DNA of 64,000 nt from Maritimibacter sp. HL-12 (GCF_900177545.1 NZ_FXBQ01000001.1:3008163-3072162); one strand, 5' to 3'; positions 43,233-52,721 are shown, counted from the first letter of the stretch. A program made the numbers and translations. Notes: a model not told the origin generated them from the sequence alone.

Positions 43233-43793
43233 TCAGGGAATGATCCGGGTGTATTTCGAGCCTTCGAGGCTCGCGCCGAGGATCAGCCCGGCCTGTCCGA
43301 ACACCAGCGCCACGACGGGGCTCGTGGTGGTGATCGAATCGGCCGAGATCCGGCCGCCCTCGTTGGCGACGGCATATTTGAGATCGGCCCCCGCGACCCA
43401 GCCCGAGGCGGTGCGGAAATCGGCCAGCGCGTCGTCGGTCATGAAGAACAGGACGTGGGCATATTGCTGCGCGCCGATCTGAAGGCCGAAGCTGGCCTTG
43501 GTGTGGGCGTAGTAATCCACCGCCGCCCCGCCGACCATCAGCGCGCCGCGCCCGTAGGAGCCGCCAACGCCAAACCCGGCCTCGGTGACCAGCGGCATGA
43601 CCAGCATGCCCACCGCGTTCTCTTCGAGCCGCCGACTGTCGGGCAGATCGCTGTACATCTGTTGGAGAGTCGCCTCCACCCGGGCGTCGATCCGGGCCGG
43701 GCCTTCCGAACCCATGCCGTTGCCGCACCCCGCGAGCGCAAGCCCGCCGCCGCCGATGGCGACCATGAAACCGCGTCGGGAATATCTGCTCAT
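43233..43793 (-). CDS. SYLF-domain (Ysc84-like) lipoprotein, Tat-type signal
   Basis: 186 residues from ATG 43793. The N-terminus SRYSRRGFMVAIGGGG has a twin-arginine pattern (S-R-R-G-F-M) and ends in a lipobox LAGC, a Tat lipoprotein signal. The mature part is a SYLF/Ysc84 domain: AVGMLVMPLVTEAGFGVGGSYGRGALMVGG (in part), ASFGLQIGAQQYAHVLFFMTDDALADF and VVALVFGQAGLILGASLEG. SYLF proteins bind phospholipids. The stop is 22 bases from the convergent phospholipase-like gene. Confidence 0.88.
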   Translation of the reverse strand: MSRYSRRGFMVAIGGGGLALAGCGNGMGSEGPARIDARVEATLQQMYSDLPDSRRLEENAVGMLVMPLVTEAGFGVGGSYGRGALMVGGAAVDYYAHTKASFGLQIGAQQYAHVLFFMTDDALADFRTASGWVAGADLKYAVANEGGRISADSITTTSPVVALVFGQAGLILGASLEGSKYTRIIP

Positions 43794-44031
43794 GTTGCCC
43801 AGCCTTATCCATGCCATGTGCCACGCCCGGATCTCGTCGCCCGGGTTGCCGCGCATGATACGCGAGGCGGGCACGGCTGTCACGTGCAACGGCGCGATGG
43901 GCGAAAAGCTGCGCGTGGGCGATGATGCCATGATTTCTGTGCAGCCGCGCACCATGGCCCTTCGATTACACCGAATTCCGCGCCGCCGCGCATAACGCTA
44001 GGGTTTGCCGCGTCTTGATAGGAGAAACCGA

Positions 44032-44454
44032 ATGACCAACATCTATCCGCTCGCCGCCCCGCTTGGCCGGGTGCTGCTCGCGCTCATCTTCATCGTCTCG
44101 GGGCTGCAAAAGCTGGGCGACCCGGCCGGAACCGCGGCCCATATCGCCTCGGGCGGGTTGCCCGGGATACTGGTCTGGCCGACCATCCTCGTTGAGGTCG
44201 TCGGCGGGGTCTTGCTCGCCGTGGGCTACCAGACCCGGCTCGCCGCACTGGCCCTTGCGGGGTTCACCTTGCTGGCGGGCGTGCTCTATCACCTTGTTCC
44301 GGCCGGTGCTGCCGAGGGCATGGCAGCCCAGATGCAGATCATCAGTTTCATGAAGAACCTCTCGATCACCGGCGGGCTGCTCTTCGTCTTCGCACTGGGG
44401 GCGGGGGCTTGGTCTGTCGATGCCAAGGGGCAGGCAGCACCCGCTGCGGCCTGA
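44032..44454 (+). CDS. DoxX-family membrane protein
   Basis: 140 residues with four hydrophobic helices. The DoxX signature is clear: LGRVLLALIFIVSGLQKLGDP at the start, GILVWPTILVEVVGGVLLAVGYQTRLAALALAGF (in part) in the middle and SFMKNLSITGGLLFVFALG at the end. Family members are linked to redox and thiosulfate metabolism; no precise role can be given. GGAGAAACC lies before ATG 44032. It ends 52 bases from the convergent hemB. Confidence 0.92.
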   Translation: MTNIYPLAAPLGRVLLALIFIVSGLQKLGDPAGTAAHIASGGLPGILVWPTILVEVVGGVLLAVGYQTRLAALALAGFTLLAGVLYHLVPAGAAEGMAAQMQIISFMKNLSITGGLLFVFALGAGAWSVDAKGQAAPAAA

Positions 44455-44506
44455 GCATCCGCCAATCGTTGCCGATGGGCCCTGCCAGATGGCGGGGCCC
44501 TTTGCC

Positions 44507-45505
44507 TCAGCGGTTCAGCAGCCGGGCGGCGCGCGGGGCGAAATAGGTCAGAATCCCGTCCAGCCCGGCGCGCTTGAAGCCTGCGAGGCTTTCCATCATC
44601 ACCCGTTCGCCATCGAGCCAGCCATTTTCGCTGGCCGCCATCAGCATCGCGTATTCGCCCGACACCTGGTAGGCGAAGGTGGGCACGCGGAACGTGTCTT
44701 TCACCGCGCGCGCGATATCGAGGTAGGGCATCCCCGGCTTGACCATCACCATGTCGGCCCCTTCCATCAGGTCGCGCTCGACCAGCCGGAGCGCCTCGTT
44801 GGCGTTGCCCGGATCCATCTGGTAGGTTTTCTTGTCGCCCTTGAGGGCCCCGGAGGCACCCACCGCGTCGCGGAACGGCCCGTAGAAGGCGGAGGCGTAT
44901 TTCGCGGCGTAGGACATGATCGTGACGTTGGGGTGGCCGTTTTCCTCCAGCGCGGCGCGGATCGCGCCGATCCGGCCGTCCATCATGTCGGAGGGCCCGA
45001 GGATATCGGCGCCGGCCTCGGCCTGCGCCAGCGCCATGCGCGCCAGCGCCTCGACGGTTTCATCGTTGACGATCTCTCCGGCGCGCACGATCCCGTCGTG
45101 GCCATTGGCGTTGTAGGGGTCGAGCGCCACATCGGTCATCACCGCGATCTCGGGCACCGCGTCCTTGATCGCGCGGGTGGCGCGGTTGGAGAGGTTGTCG
45201 CGGTCCCAGGCGTTTTCGCAGGCTTCGGTTTTCAGCGAAGGGTCGACGTAGGGAAACAGGCAGATCGCCGGGATGCCGAGATCGCGCGCCTCGCGGGCGG
45301 CGGCCACCACCCGGTCGATGGTCCTCCGCTCGACCCCGGGCATCGAGGGCACCGGGTGTGTCTCGTTGTTGCCTTCCATCACGAACACCGGCCAGATCAG
45401 GTCGGTCACCGAGAGCTGGGTTTCACGCACCAGCCCGCGCAACGCCTCGGTGCGGCGGATGCGGCGCAGCCGGGTGGCGGGGAAGGGGGCAAGGGTGCGG
45501 CTCAT
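44507..45505 (-). CDS. hemB: Delta-aminolevulinic acid dehydratase (porphobilinogen synthase)
   Basis: 332 residues. It condenses two 5-aminolevulinate molecules to porphobilinogen for haem, cobalamin and (where present) bacteriochlorophyll. Schiff-base lysine regions are MSYAAKYASAFYGPFRDA and VMVKPGMPYLDI. The segment around TDVALDPYNANGHDGI lacks the cysteine triad of zinc enzymes (DVALDPY without CxCxxxxHC), so it is a zinc-independent, magnesium type as in Rhodobacter. ATG 45505 is used because ACGGAG sits upstream; an ATG 30 bases earlier lacks one. Confidence 0.97.
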   Translation of the reverse strand: MSRTLAPFPATRLRRIRRTEALRGLVRETQLSVTDLIWPVFVMEGNNETHPVPSMPGVERRTIDRVVAAAREARDLGIPAICLFPYVDPSLKTEACENAWDRDNLSNRATRAIKDAVPEIAVMTDVALDPYNANGHDGIVRAGEIVNDETVEALARMALAQAEAGADILGPSDMMDGRIGAIRAALEENGHPNVTIMSYAAKYASAFYGPFRDAVGASGALKGDKKTYQMDPGNANEALRLVERDLMEGADMVMVKPGMPYLDIARAVKDTFRVPTFAYQVSGEYAMLMAASENGWLDGERVMMESLAGFKRAGLDGILTYFAPRAARLLNR

Positions 45506-45642
45506 CTCGATCTCCGTGGCAATTGCGTTCCCCATCTGCCACGCCGGGGCCTCCGGCTCAAGGCTTCCCGCTCGGGGCTGGTGCTTGCGGCGGCGGGGCG
45601 TTAAGAGGGTCCGATCAAGAGGGGCAGCAGGCAGGCGGCACG

Positions 45643-46170
45643 GTGGACTGGTATTCGGCGGTCTTCGAACTCATCGACATGCGATCCTTTTCCAACCTGT
45701 GGTACTGGATCGCGCTGGCCGTGGTCTGGTCGACAACCTCGCATTGGGTGATCGGTGTTCCGTGGGACATGGTGCAGCGCGCCGCCCGCCACGGCGGCGA
45801 CGCCGAGCGCGACCTCGAAGACATGGTGCGGATCAACGTCAACCGGCTGTTCTATATCGCCAACATCTCGGGGCTCTGGCTGGTGATGCTGGCCGCGGGC
45901 CTGCTCACCTCGCTGGCGCTGCTCGGCTTTTGGTATTGGATCGAGTTCGCCCAGGCGGTGTTTCTTCTCGCCGGGCCGCTGACGATCGTGGGGGCGCTCT
46001 CGCTGCGCAGCGCCCGGCTGATCCGGGCGGGCGAGCTCACCGGCGCGCCCTTGCGCAAGCGGATGCACCGCCACCGCGTGCAAACCCAGTTCGTCGGCAT
46101 GTTCTCGGTTTTCATCACCGCGATGTGGGGCATGTATCAGAACATGTCGCTCGGGGTTCTGGGCGGCTGA
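45643..46170 (+). CDS. Conserved four-helix membrane protein (labelled SufBCD-complex component in relatives)
   Basis: 175 residues from GTG 45643 (VDWYSAVFELIDMRSFSNLWYW); an ATG at 45679 would cut off conserved sequence. Hydrophobic helices lie near residues 18-35, 65-85, 92-112 and 150-168, with the conserved loop DMVRINVNRLFYIANISGLW and the end VFITAMWGMYQNMSLG. I recall Rhodobacterales homologues named component of SufBCD complex, a name with no support from the sequence, which is plainly a membrane protein. Function unknown. Confidence 0.82.
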   Translation: MDWYSAVFELIDMRSFSNLWYWIALAVVWSTTSHWVIGVPWDMVQRAARHGGDAERDLEDMVRINVNRLFYIANISGLWLVMLAAGLLTSLALLGFWYWIEFAQAVFLLAGPLTIVGALSLRSARLIRAGELTGAPLRKRMHRHRVQTQFVGMFSVFITAMWGMYQNMSLGVLGG

Positions 46171-46231
46171 AACGCGGCATCCGCGATCACCGGTTGATCC
46201 CGCCTCCGCCGCGGAGTAACAGCCCCAAGCC

Positions 46232-49200
46232 ATGACCGATCCACGCCCCCTCACGCTCTCGGGCGCGCCCGAGGGATACGACGCCCGGCTGATTGCCCGC
46301 GAACTGGAAAACTCCGGTGGACCGCTCGTGCATGTCGCCCGCGATGCGGGGCGGATGGCCGAGATGGCGGCGGCGCTTGATTTCTTCGCGCCGGATGTGC
46401 CGCGCATCACCCTCCCGGCGTGGGATTGCCTGCCCTATGACCGGGTGTCGCCCAACCCCGACGTTTCGGCCACCCGGATGGCCACGCTCGCGGCCCTCGC
46501 CCACGGCATGCCGACGCAACGCTTCATCCTGCTCACCACCCTGGCGGCCGCAACCCAGCGTGTGCCGGCGCGCGAGGTGCTGCGCGAGGCGAGCTTCACC
46601 GCGCGGGTCGATGCCCGGATCGACGAGGGCGCGCTGAAAGCCTTTCTCGTGCGCATGGGGTTTTCGCAGGCCCCCACGGTGATGGAGCCCGGCGATTTTG
46701 CGGTGCGCGGCGGGATCATCGACATCTACCCGCCGGGCGAGGCCGGGCCGGTGCGGCTCGATCTGTTCGGCGATGTGCTCGACGGGGCGCGCCGCTTCGA
46801 TCCGGTGACCCAGCGGACCACGGAAAACCTCAGCGTGGTCGAGTTGGCCCCGGTTTCGGAGGTGATCCTCGACGAGGCGGCGATCACCCGGTTCCGGCAG
46901 AATTACCGCATCGAGTTCGGCGCGGGCACGGCGGACGATCCGCTCTATGAGGCGGTGAGCGCGGGCCGCAAGCATCAGGGCGCGGAGCACTGGCTGCCGT
47001 TCTTCCACGAGCGGCTTGAAACCCTGTTCGACTACCTGCCCGACGCCAGCGTGATGCTCGACGACCAGTTCACGCCGGCGCGGCTGGCGCGCTGGGACAG
47101 CATCGCCGACCAGTATGACACGCGGCGCGAGGCGATGACCGCCAAGGGCCGGGTAGATACCGTCTACAAGCCCTGTCCGCCGGGGCTGCTCTACCTCGAT
47201 GACGCAGGCTGGCAAGCGGCCACGACCAACCACCGGGTGATCGAGTTTGCCCAGTTGCCGCGTCCGACCGGGCCGGGGGTGCTCGACGGCGGCGGGCGGA
47301 TCGGGCGCAACTTCGCGCCGGAACGGCAACAGGAAAAGATTAATCTTTTCGGTGCATTGGCCGATCATATTCGGGCAAAACGTGAAACCGGCGCGGTGGT
47401 TGTCGCCTCCTATTCGGAGGGCGCGCGTGACCGCCTCAAGGGCCTGCTCGCCGACGAGGGGCTGACCGCCACCGCCGAGATCGCCGACTGGCGCGACGTG
47501 CCCGAGAGCCACGGCGGGGTCTATCTCGCGGTCTGGCCGCTGGAACACGGCTTCGAGGCTGCAGGGCTCACGGTGGTGTCGGAACAGGACGTTCTGGGGG
47601 ACCGGCTGATCCGCGCGCCGCAAAAGCGGCGGCGGCGGGCGGAGAACTTTCTCACCGAGGCGAATGCCCTCAGCGCGGGCGACCTCGTGGTGCATGTCGA
47701 TCACGGCGTCGGGCGCTACACCGGGCTTGAGACGATCACGGCGGCGGGCGCACCGCACGAATGCCTGGCGCTCGAATACGCCGGTGGCGACCGCTTGTAT
47801 CTTCCCGTCGAAAACATTGAACTCCTGAGCAAGTTCGGCCACGAGGAAGGGCTGCTCGACAAGCTCGGCGGCGGCGCATGGCAGGCCAAGAAAGCCCGGC
47901 TCAAGGAGCGCATCCGGCAGGTTGCCGACAAGCTGATCCGGCTCGCCGCCGAACGCGCGCTGCGCAAGGCGCCGGTGCTGGAGGCCCCGCACCACGCCTG
48001 GGAGGAGTTTGCCGCGCGCTTCCCTTACCAGGAAACCGACGACCAGCTTTCGGCGATTTCGGAGGTGATCGAGGACATCGCCTCCGGTCAGCCGATGGAC
48101 CGGCTGATTTGTGGCGATGTCGGCTTCGGCAAGACCGAAGTGGCGATGCGCGCGGCCTTCGTGGCGGCGATGAGCGGCATGCAGGTGGCGGTGATCGCCC
48201 CCACGACGCTGCTCGCGCGCCAGCACTACAAGAGCTTTGCCGAGCGGTTCCGGGGCTTTCCGATCAGCGTCGGGCAACTGAGCCGCTTCGTTGGGCTGCG
48301 CGAGAGCGAGCGCACCCGCAAGGGCGTCGCCGACGGCACCATGGATATCGTCGTCGGCACCCACGCGCTGCTCGCCAAGTCGGTGCGGTTCCAGAACCTC
48401 GGGCTGCTCGTGATCGACGAGGAACAGCGCTTCGGCGTCGGCCACAAGGAGCGGCTGAAGGAAATGCGCTCCGACGTGCACGTGCTCACCCTCACCGCCA
48501 CACCGATTCCGCGCACGCTGCAAATGAGCCTTTCGGGCGTGCGCGATCTTTCGATCATCGGCACGCCGCCGGTCGACCGGCTGGCGATCCGCACCTATGT
48601 GTCGGAATTCGACAGCGTGACGATCCGCGAAGCCTTGCTGCGCGAGCATTACCGCGGCGGGCAGAGTTTCTTCGTGGTGCCGCGGATCAAGGACCTGCCC
48701 GAGGTCGAGGATTTCCTGCAAAGCCAGGTGCCCGAGGTGAGCTACGTGGTGGCGCATGGCCAGATGGCGGCGGGCGAACTCGACGACCGGATGAACGCCT
48801 TCTACGACGGCAAGTTCGATGTGCTGCTGGCCACCACCATCGTCGAGTCCGGCCTCGATATTCCCACCGCGAACACCATGGTGATCTGGCGGGCCGACAT
48901 GTTCGGGCTGGCCCAGCTCTACCAGATCCGTGGCCGGGTCGGGCGCGCCAAGACCCGCGCCTACGCCTATCTCACCACCAAGCCGCGCACCCCGCTCACG
49001 CCGGGCGCGGAGAAGCGGCTGAAGGTGCTGGGCAGCCTCGACAGCCTCGGCGCGGGCTTCATGCTGGCGAGCCAGGATCTTGATCTGCGCGGCGCGGGCA
49101 ACCTCATCGGTGAGGAACAATCGGGCCAGATGCGCGAGGTCGGCTACGAGCTTTACCAGCAGATGCTGGAGGAAGCGATCGCCAAGATCCGCTCCGGCGA

Positions 49201-49693
49201 GCTCGAAGGGCTGACCGAACCCGACGAGCAATGGGCGCCGCAGATCAACCTTGGCGTGCCGGTGCTGATCCCGGCCGATTACGTGCCCGACCTCGACGTG
49301 CGGCTGGGGCTCTACCGCCGCCTCTCCGGGCTGGCCACCAAGGTCGAGCTCGAAGGCTTCGCCGCCGAGTTGATCGACCGGTTCGGCAAATTGCCGCGCG
49401 AGGTCAACACGCTTCTGCTGATCGTGCGGATCAAGGCGATGTGCAAACGCGCCGGGATCGCCCGCCTCGACGGCGGGCCGAAAGGGGCGACGATCCAGTT
49501 CCACAACGACAAGTTCGCCAACCCGGCCGGGCTGGTGGCATACCTCAACGACCAGAAGGGTCTGGCGAAGGTGCGCGACAACAAGATCGTGATCCGCCGC
49601 GACTGGGCGAAGGATGCCGACAAGATCAAGGGCGCCTTCGCGATCGCCCGCGACCTCGCCGAGAAGGCCGGCACGGTGAAGCGCAAGGCCTGA
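46232..49693 (+). CDS. mfd: Transcription-repair coupling factor
   Basis: 1153 residues. UvrB-homology modules at the N-terminus (CLPYDRVSPNPDVSATRMATL, GDFAVRGGIIDIYPPG), the RNA polymerase-interaction domain (VVHVDHGVGRYTGLETI), the SF2 translocase with Walker A GDVGFGKTEVAMRAA, DEEQ box VIDEEQRFGVGHKERL and LTATPIPRTLQMSL, RAD box region ATTIVESGLDIPTANTM and the TRCF domain at the end. Mfd removes RNA polymerase stalled at lesions and recruits UvrA. A low-GC patch with an 18-bp palindrome lies inside at 47333-47350. Confidence 0.98.
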   Translation: MTDPRPLTLSGAPEGYDARLIARELENSGGPLVHVARDAGRMAEMAAALDFFAPDVPRITLPAWDCLPYDRVSPNPDVSATRMATLAALAHGMPTQRFILLTTLAAATQRVPAREVLREASFTARVDARIDEGALKAFLVRMGFSQAPTVMEPGDFAVRGGIIDIYPPGEAGPVRLDLFGDVLDGARRFDPVTQRTTENLSVVELAPVSEVILDEAAITRFRQNYRIEFGAGTADDPLYEAVSAGRKHQGAEHWLPFFHERLETLFDYLPDASVMLDDQFTPARLARWDSIADQYDTRREAMTAKGRVDTVYKPCPPGLLYLDDAGWQAATTNHRVIEFAQLPRPTGPGVLDGGGRIGRNFAPERQQEKINLFGALADHIRAKRETGAVVVASYSEGARDRLKGLLADEGLTATAEIADWRDVPESHGGVYLAVWPLEHGFEAAGLTVVSEQDVLGDRLIRAPQKRRRRAENFLTEANALSAGDLVVHVDHGVGRYTGLETITAAGAPHECLALEYAGGDRLYLPVENIELLSKFGHEEGLLDKLGGGAWQAKKARLKERIRQVADKLIRLAAERALRKAPVLEAPHHAWEEFAARFPYQETDDQLSAISEVIEDIASGQPMDRLICGDVGFGKTEVAMRAAFVAAMSGMQVAVIAPTTLLARQHYKSFAERFRGFPISVGQLSRFVGLRESERTRKGVADGTMDIVVGTHALLAKSVRFQNLGLLVIDEEQRFGVGHKERLKEMRSDVHVLTLTATPIPRTLQMSLSGVRDLSIIGTPPVDRLAIRTYVSEFDSVTIREALLREHYRGGQSFFVVPRIKDLPEVEDFLQSQVPEVSYVVAHGQMAAGELDDRMNAFYDGKFDVLLATTIVESGLDIPTANTMVIWRADMFGLAQLYQIRGRVGRAKTRAYAYLTTKPRTPLTPGAEKRLKVLGSLDSLGAGFMLASQDLDLRGAGNLIGEEQSGQMREVGYELYQQMLEEAIAKIRSGELEGLTEPDEQWAPQINLGVPVLIPADYVPDLDVRLGLYRRLSGLATKVELEGFAAELIDRFGKLPREVNTLLLIVRIKAMCKRAGIARLDGGPKGATIQFHNDKFANPAGLVAYLNDQKGLAKVRDNKIVIRRDWAKDADKIKGAFAIARDLAEKAGTVKRKA

Positions 49694-49815
49694 GGGCGGC
49701 GCGGTTGGCGCGACGGCGCACACCCGCACCCGCCCGGCCCTGCGTCAATGTGCCGGGATTGATCGCAGGGAGCGGCGGCTTAACTGCGGGCGACGTCATC
49801 AGCCCGGAGAGACCC

Positions 49816-50763
49816 ATGCGCCAGATCCTGATCCTTCTCACCGCGATGGGCCTCGGCCTCGGCGCCGGGGCGCTCACCGGGGGCTTCGGGTTCTCGTCGC
49901 TCGTCTGCATCGTCGCCGGCGTCTTTCTCGTCACGCCCTCGCTGTTTCGTCTCGACAGCGCGATGCTGCACCCCGGTCGCGCCGACGCGCGCCCGGTGGC
50001 GCTCAATCTCGGGCTGAACTTCGTTCTTCTCGCGGGCGCGGCGCTTCTGATCGGCTGGCTCAGCCGCGATCTCGGCATCGCCGCCGGGCTGTTCCTGCTG
50101 GCGCTTCTGCCGGGCGGCGGCATGGTGATGGCCTGGATCCGGTCCTCCGGCGCAGATGTGCGGCTGGGCTTCCTGCTCTCGGTCGTGAACCTTGCGCTGA
50201 TCCTGCCGGTGACGCTGGTTTTCGACGCTTTCCCAATCCTTGCCGCACCGTTCTTCCCGCCGGTCGAGACCGCGGGGATGGCCGGGGGCGGTGCGCGCAT
50301 TCCGCCGTTTGCGCCGTTCATGGTGCTGATCGTGTTGCCGTTCCTGATCAGCCGCTGGGCGCGCGACGATGCCCCCCGCCTCGTTGCTTTCGCCGAGCGC
50401 CACGCCCAGGCGATCTCGCAGATCACCATGGCCGGGATCGTCTTCTACCTGTTCTCTCTGGAAAGCGCGCAGGCGCTGTTTCGCCTCGATCCGCTCACGC
50501 TGGCCAGGGGCCTTGCCGCGACGCTCGCCTTCTACGCCGTCGCCATCACGCTGGCCACCGCCCTGACTCCGCACACGCCGCAAGGCCGCGCCGTCTACTG
50601 GCATATGGTCACCCGTTACATCACGCTCGCGCTGATCCTCGCCACCTTCACGCTCGACCGTTTCGGCCCGAGCTTTCTGGTGCCGATCATGCTGGCCTAC
50701 GGGGTGCAGCTTGTCGCCGCCGGGGTGCTCAAGACCCGGATGCTGGCGCGCGCGGCGGGTTAG
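49816..50763 (+). CDS. BASS-family (bile acid:sodium symporter/ACR3-like) transporter
   Basis: 315 residues with about nine to ten hydrophobic segments. The architecture and the motif LFLLALLPGGGMVMAWIRSSGADVRLGF (in part), with a Gly-rich turn inside a membrane helix, are like BASS and ACR3 arsenite transporters, which use crossed broken helices. VLIVLPFLISRW is in the matching second-repeat position. Substrate uncertain. CGGAGAGA precedes ATG 49816. Its TAG stop overlaps the stop of the convergent MFS gene by 3 to 4 bases. Confidence 0.75.
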   Translation: MRQILILLTAMGLGLGAGALTGGFGFSSLVCIVAGVFLVTPSLFRLDSAMLHPGRADARPVALNLGLNFVLLAGAALLIGWLSRDLGIAAGLFLLALLPGGGMVMAWIRSSGADVRLGFLLSVVNLALILPVTLVFDAFPILAAPFFPPVETAGMAGGGARIPPFAPFMVLIVLPFLISRWARDDAPRLVAFAERHAQAISQITMAGIVFYLFSLESAQALFRLDPLTLARGLAATLAFYAVAITLATALTPHTPQGRAVYWHMVTRYITLALILATFTLDRFGPSFLVPIMLAYGVQLVAAGVLKTRMLARAAG

Positions 50764-51989
50764 CCGCGCACCCGGTCGCGGTCGCCCCGGATCAGCCACA
50801 GCGCCAGCGCCGAGCAGATCACCACGCCCGCGAGCAACGGCCCCGGCGTGCCGTCGAACGCGAGCCCCACCGGGGCCGCGATCGCCACCGCGAGGATCGA
50901 CGACAACGCCCCGATCACCGCGCTGGCGGTGCCGGCGATATGGCCGAGCGGCTCCATCGCCAGCGCCGTGATATTGCCGAAGGTCAGCCCGTTCATGAAA
51001 AAGAAGGTCACCGACCAGGCGATGAAGATCGCCAGTTGCCAGCCCTGCGGCAGCGCCCCGATTGCCCCGCTCAGCCAGAGTGCGGCCAGCACCCCGGCGA
51101 TCAGCACCTGGCTGGAAAACGCCGCCGAGGCCAGTGGTCGCATGCCCAGCCGCATCACCATCCGCGCGTTGAGAAAGCCCGACAGCCCCGAGATCAGCGC
51201 CACCCCGGCGAAGTAGTAGACGAACCGATCACCGGCACCGAGCGCCTCGACATAAACCTGCTGGGCCGAGGAGATATAGGCCATGAGCTGGCCGAAACCG
51301 AGGCTCGCCACCAGCAGGTAGCGCAGCGCCACCGGCGTCGCCAGCACCTCGCGCATCGCCACCAGCACGCGGCCGAGGCGGAAGGCGCGTCGGTTCTCGG
51401 GGTCGAGGGTTTCGGGCTGGCGCATCAGGAACCACGCCAGAACCAACGCCCCGAGCCAGCCGTAACTCGCGAACAATCCGCGCCAGCCGACGAAGCCGAT
51501 GATCTGCTGGCCTGCCAGCGGTGCCACGGCGGGCACGATGACGAAGAAGGAAAACACGATCGAGCCGACCCGCGCCTGCGCCCGGCCGGAAAACAGATCG
51601 CGCATCACCGCCTGGCTCACGATCCGGCTCGCCGCGGCTCCGGTGCCCTGCAGTACCCGGAACGCCAGAAGTGTTTCCAGCGAGTCCGCCGCGCGCGCCC
51701 CGAGCGCCCCCGCGATGAACAACCCGACCCCGAGCATCAGTGCCCGGCGCCGCCCGAAACTGTCGGAGAACGGCCCGATGAAGAGCTGCCCGAGCCCGGT
51801 GCCGAGCACGAAGGCGGTGATCACCAACTGCGCCCGCGACGGATCTTGCGGGATGAATTCGGTGGCGATCCGGGGCAGGGCGGGCAGGATCGAGTCGATC
51901 GCGAAGGCCATCATCGACATCAGCGCGGCCAGCAGCAGCACAAGCTCGGCAAAGGGCAAGGGGCGCGTGGGCGCGGGAAACCGGGGCAT
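50760..51989 (-). CDS. MFS drug-efflux transporter, Bcr/CflA family
   Basis: 409 residues, 12 hydrophobic helices. Motif A of MFS exporters is at the 2-3 loop (GQLFIGPFSDSFGRRRALMLG), and motif C-like glycine/proline features occur at FFVIVPAVAPLAGQQII. The start MPRFPAPTRPLPFAELVLLL resembles Bcr/CflA proteins, including ALPRIATEF after helix 1. Function is probably multidrug or amino-acid efflux. ATG 51989 is preferred; an ATG 33 bases upstream is possible. Confidence 0.92.
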   Translation of the reverse strand: MPRFPAPTRPLPFAELVLLLAALMSMMAFAIDSILPALPRIATEFIPQDPSRAQLVITAFVLGTGLGQLFIGPFSDSFGRRRALMLGVGLFIAGALGARAADSLETLLAFRVLQGTGAAASRIVSQAVMRDLFSGRAQARVGSIVFSFFVIVPAVAPLAGQQIIGFVGWRGLFASYGWLGALVLAWFLMRQPETLDPENRRAFRLGRVLVAMREVLATPVALRYLLVASLGFGQLMAYISSAQQVYVEALGAGDRFVYYFAGVALISGLSGFLNARMVMRLGMRPLASAAFSSQVLIAGVLAALWLSGAIGALPQGWQLAIFIAWSVTFFFMNGLTFGNITALAMEPLGHIAGTASAVIGALSSILAVAIAAPVGLAFDGTPGPLLAGVVICSALALWLIRGDRDRVRG

Positions 51990-52049
51990 GGGAGATCCTT
52001 TCGCCGGAACTCCATGCCGCAAGTTGCCGGGAATGGCCAGAGCCCCCGC

Positions 52050-52721
52050 TCAGTCGGTGGGGCCGGTCTCCGGCGGAGCGGTGCCGTTGCCCGGCCCGGC
52101 CAGGATCTCGTCGATCACGTCGAGCCACAGGTCGGTTGGCTGCGCGCCGGGCACCACGTGGCGGCCGCCCACGACGAATGTTGGCACCGCGCGCACGCCC
52201 TTGGCGCGGGCATCGGCGTCGCGGGCGCGGATGTCGTCGGCGTCAGCCCCGGAGGCCAGCAGGCGCTCGACCATGGCCCGCTCCATACCCATCGCCTCGG
52301 CGACTTCGATCAGGACCTCATGCGCCCCGATATCGCGCCCCTCGACGAAATAGGCCCGGAACAGCGCCGAAACCACCGCCGTCTGCCGCCCTTCCAGACC
52401 GGCCCAGTGGATCAGCCGGTGGGCGTCGAGCGTGTTCGGGGTGCGCTTGATGGCCTCGAAGTCGATCGCGAGCCCGGCGCGCGCGGCCTCCTCGACCACC
52501 GGCATATAGGCCTGCACCGCCCCGTCCTTGCCGCCGAACTTGGCTTCGAGGTAGGCGCGCCGGTCCATCCCGCCGGGGGGCATGCCGGGGTTCAGCATGA
52601 ACGGGTGCCATTCCACCTCGAACGGGTGCAGGGGCCGGGCTTCGAGCGCGCGGTCGAGCCGGGCCTTGCCAATGTAGCACCACGGGCAGATCGGATCGGA
52701 GAAGATGAAGAGCTTGACCAT
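52050..52721 (-). CDS. DsbA-family (FrnE-like) oxidoreductase
   Basis: 223 residues, cytoplasmic as no signal peptide is present. The redox motif is C12-P-W-C15 in IFSDPICPWCYIGKARLDRA, the FrnE/2-hydroxychromene-2-carboxylate isomerase group of DsbA-like folds. The helical insertion and cis-Pro region VRAVPTFVVGGRHVVPGAQP follow. These proteins act as disulfide oxidoreductases in stress responses. ATG 52721 starts homologous sequence; the frame before it has no family residues. 61 bases from the MFS gene, possibly co-transcribed. Confidence 0.92.
   Translation of the reverse strand: MVKLFIFSDPICPWCYIGKARLDRALEARPLHPFEVEWHPFMLNPGMPPGGMDRRAYLEAKFGGKDGAVQAYMPVVEEAARAGLAIDFEAIKRTPNTLDAHRLIHWAGLEGRQTAVVSALFRAYFVEGRDIGAHEVLIEVAEAMGMERAMVERLLASGADADDIRARDADARAKGVRAVPTFVVGGRHVVPGAQPTDLWLDVIDEILAGPGNGTAPPETGPTD

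Noticed and set aside
46187-49729. Open frame of 1180 codons antisense to mfd
   Set aside because: Covers mfd exactly on the other strand, His/Arg/Gln/Ala-rich with no recognisable motif; typical shadow in GC-rich DNA.
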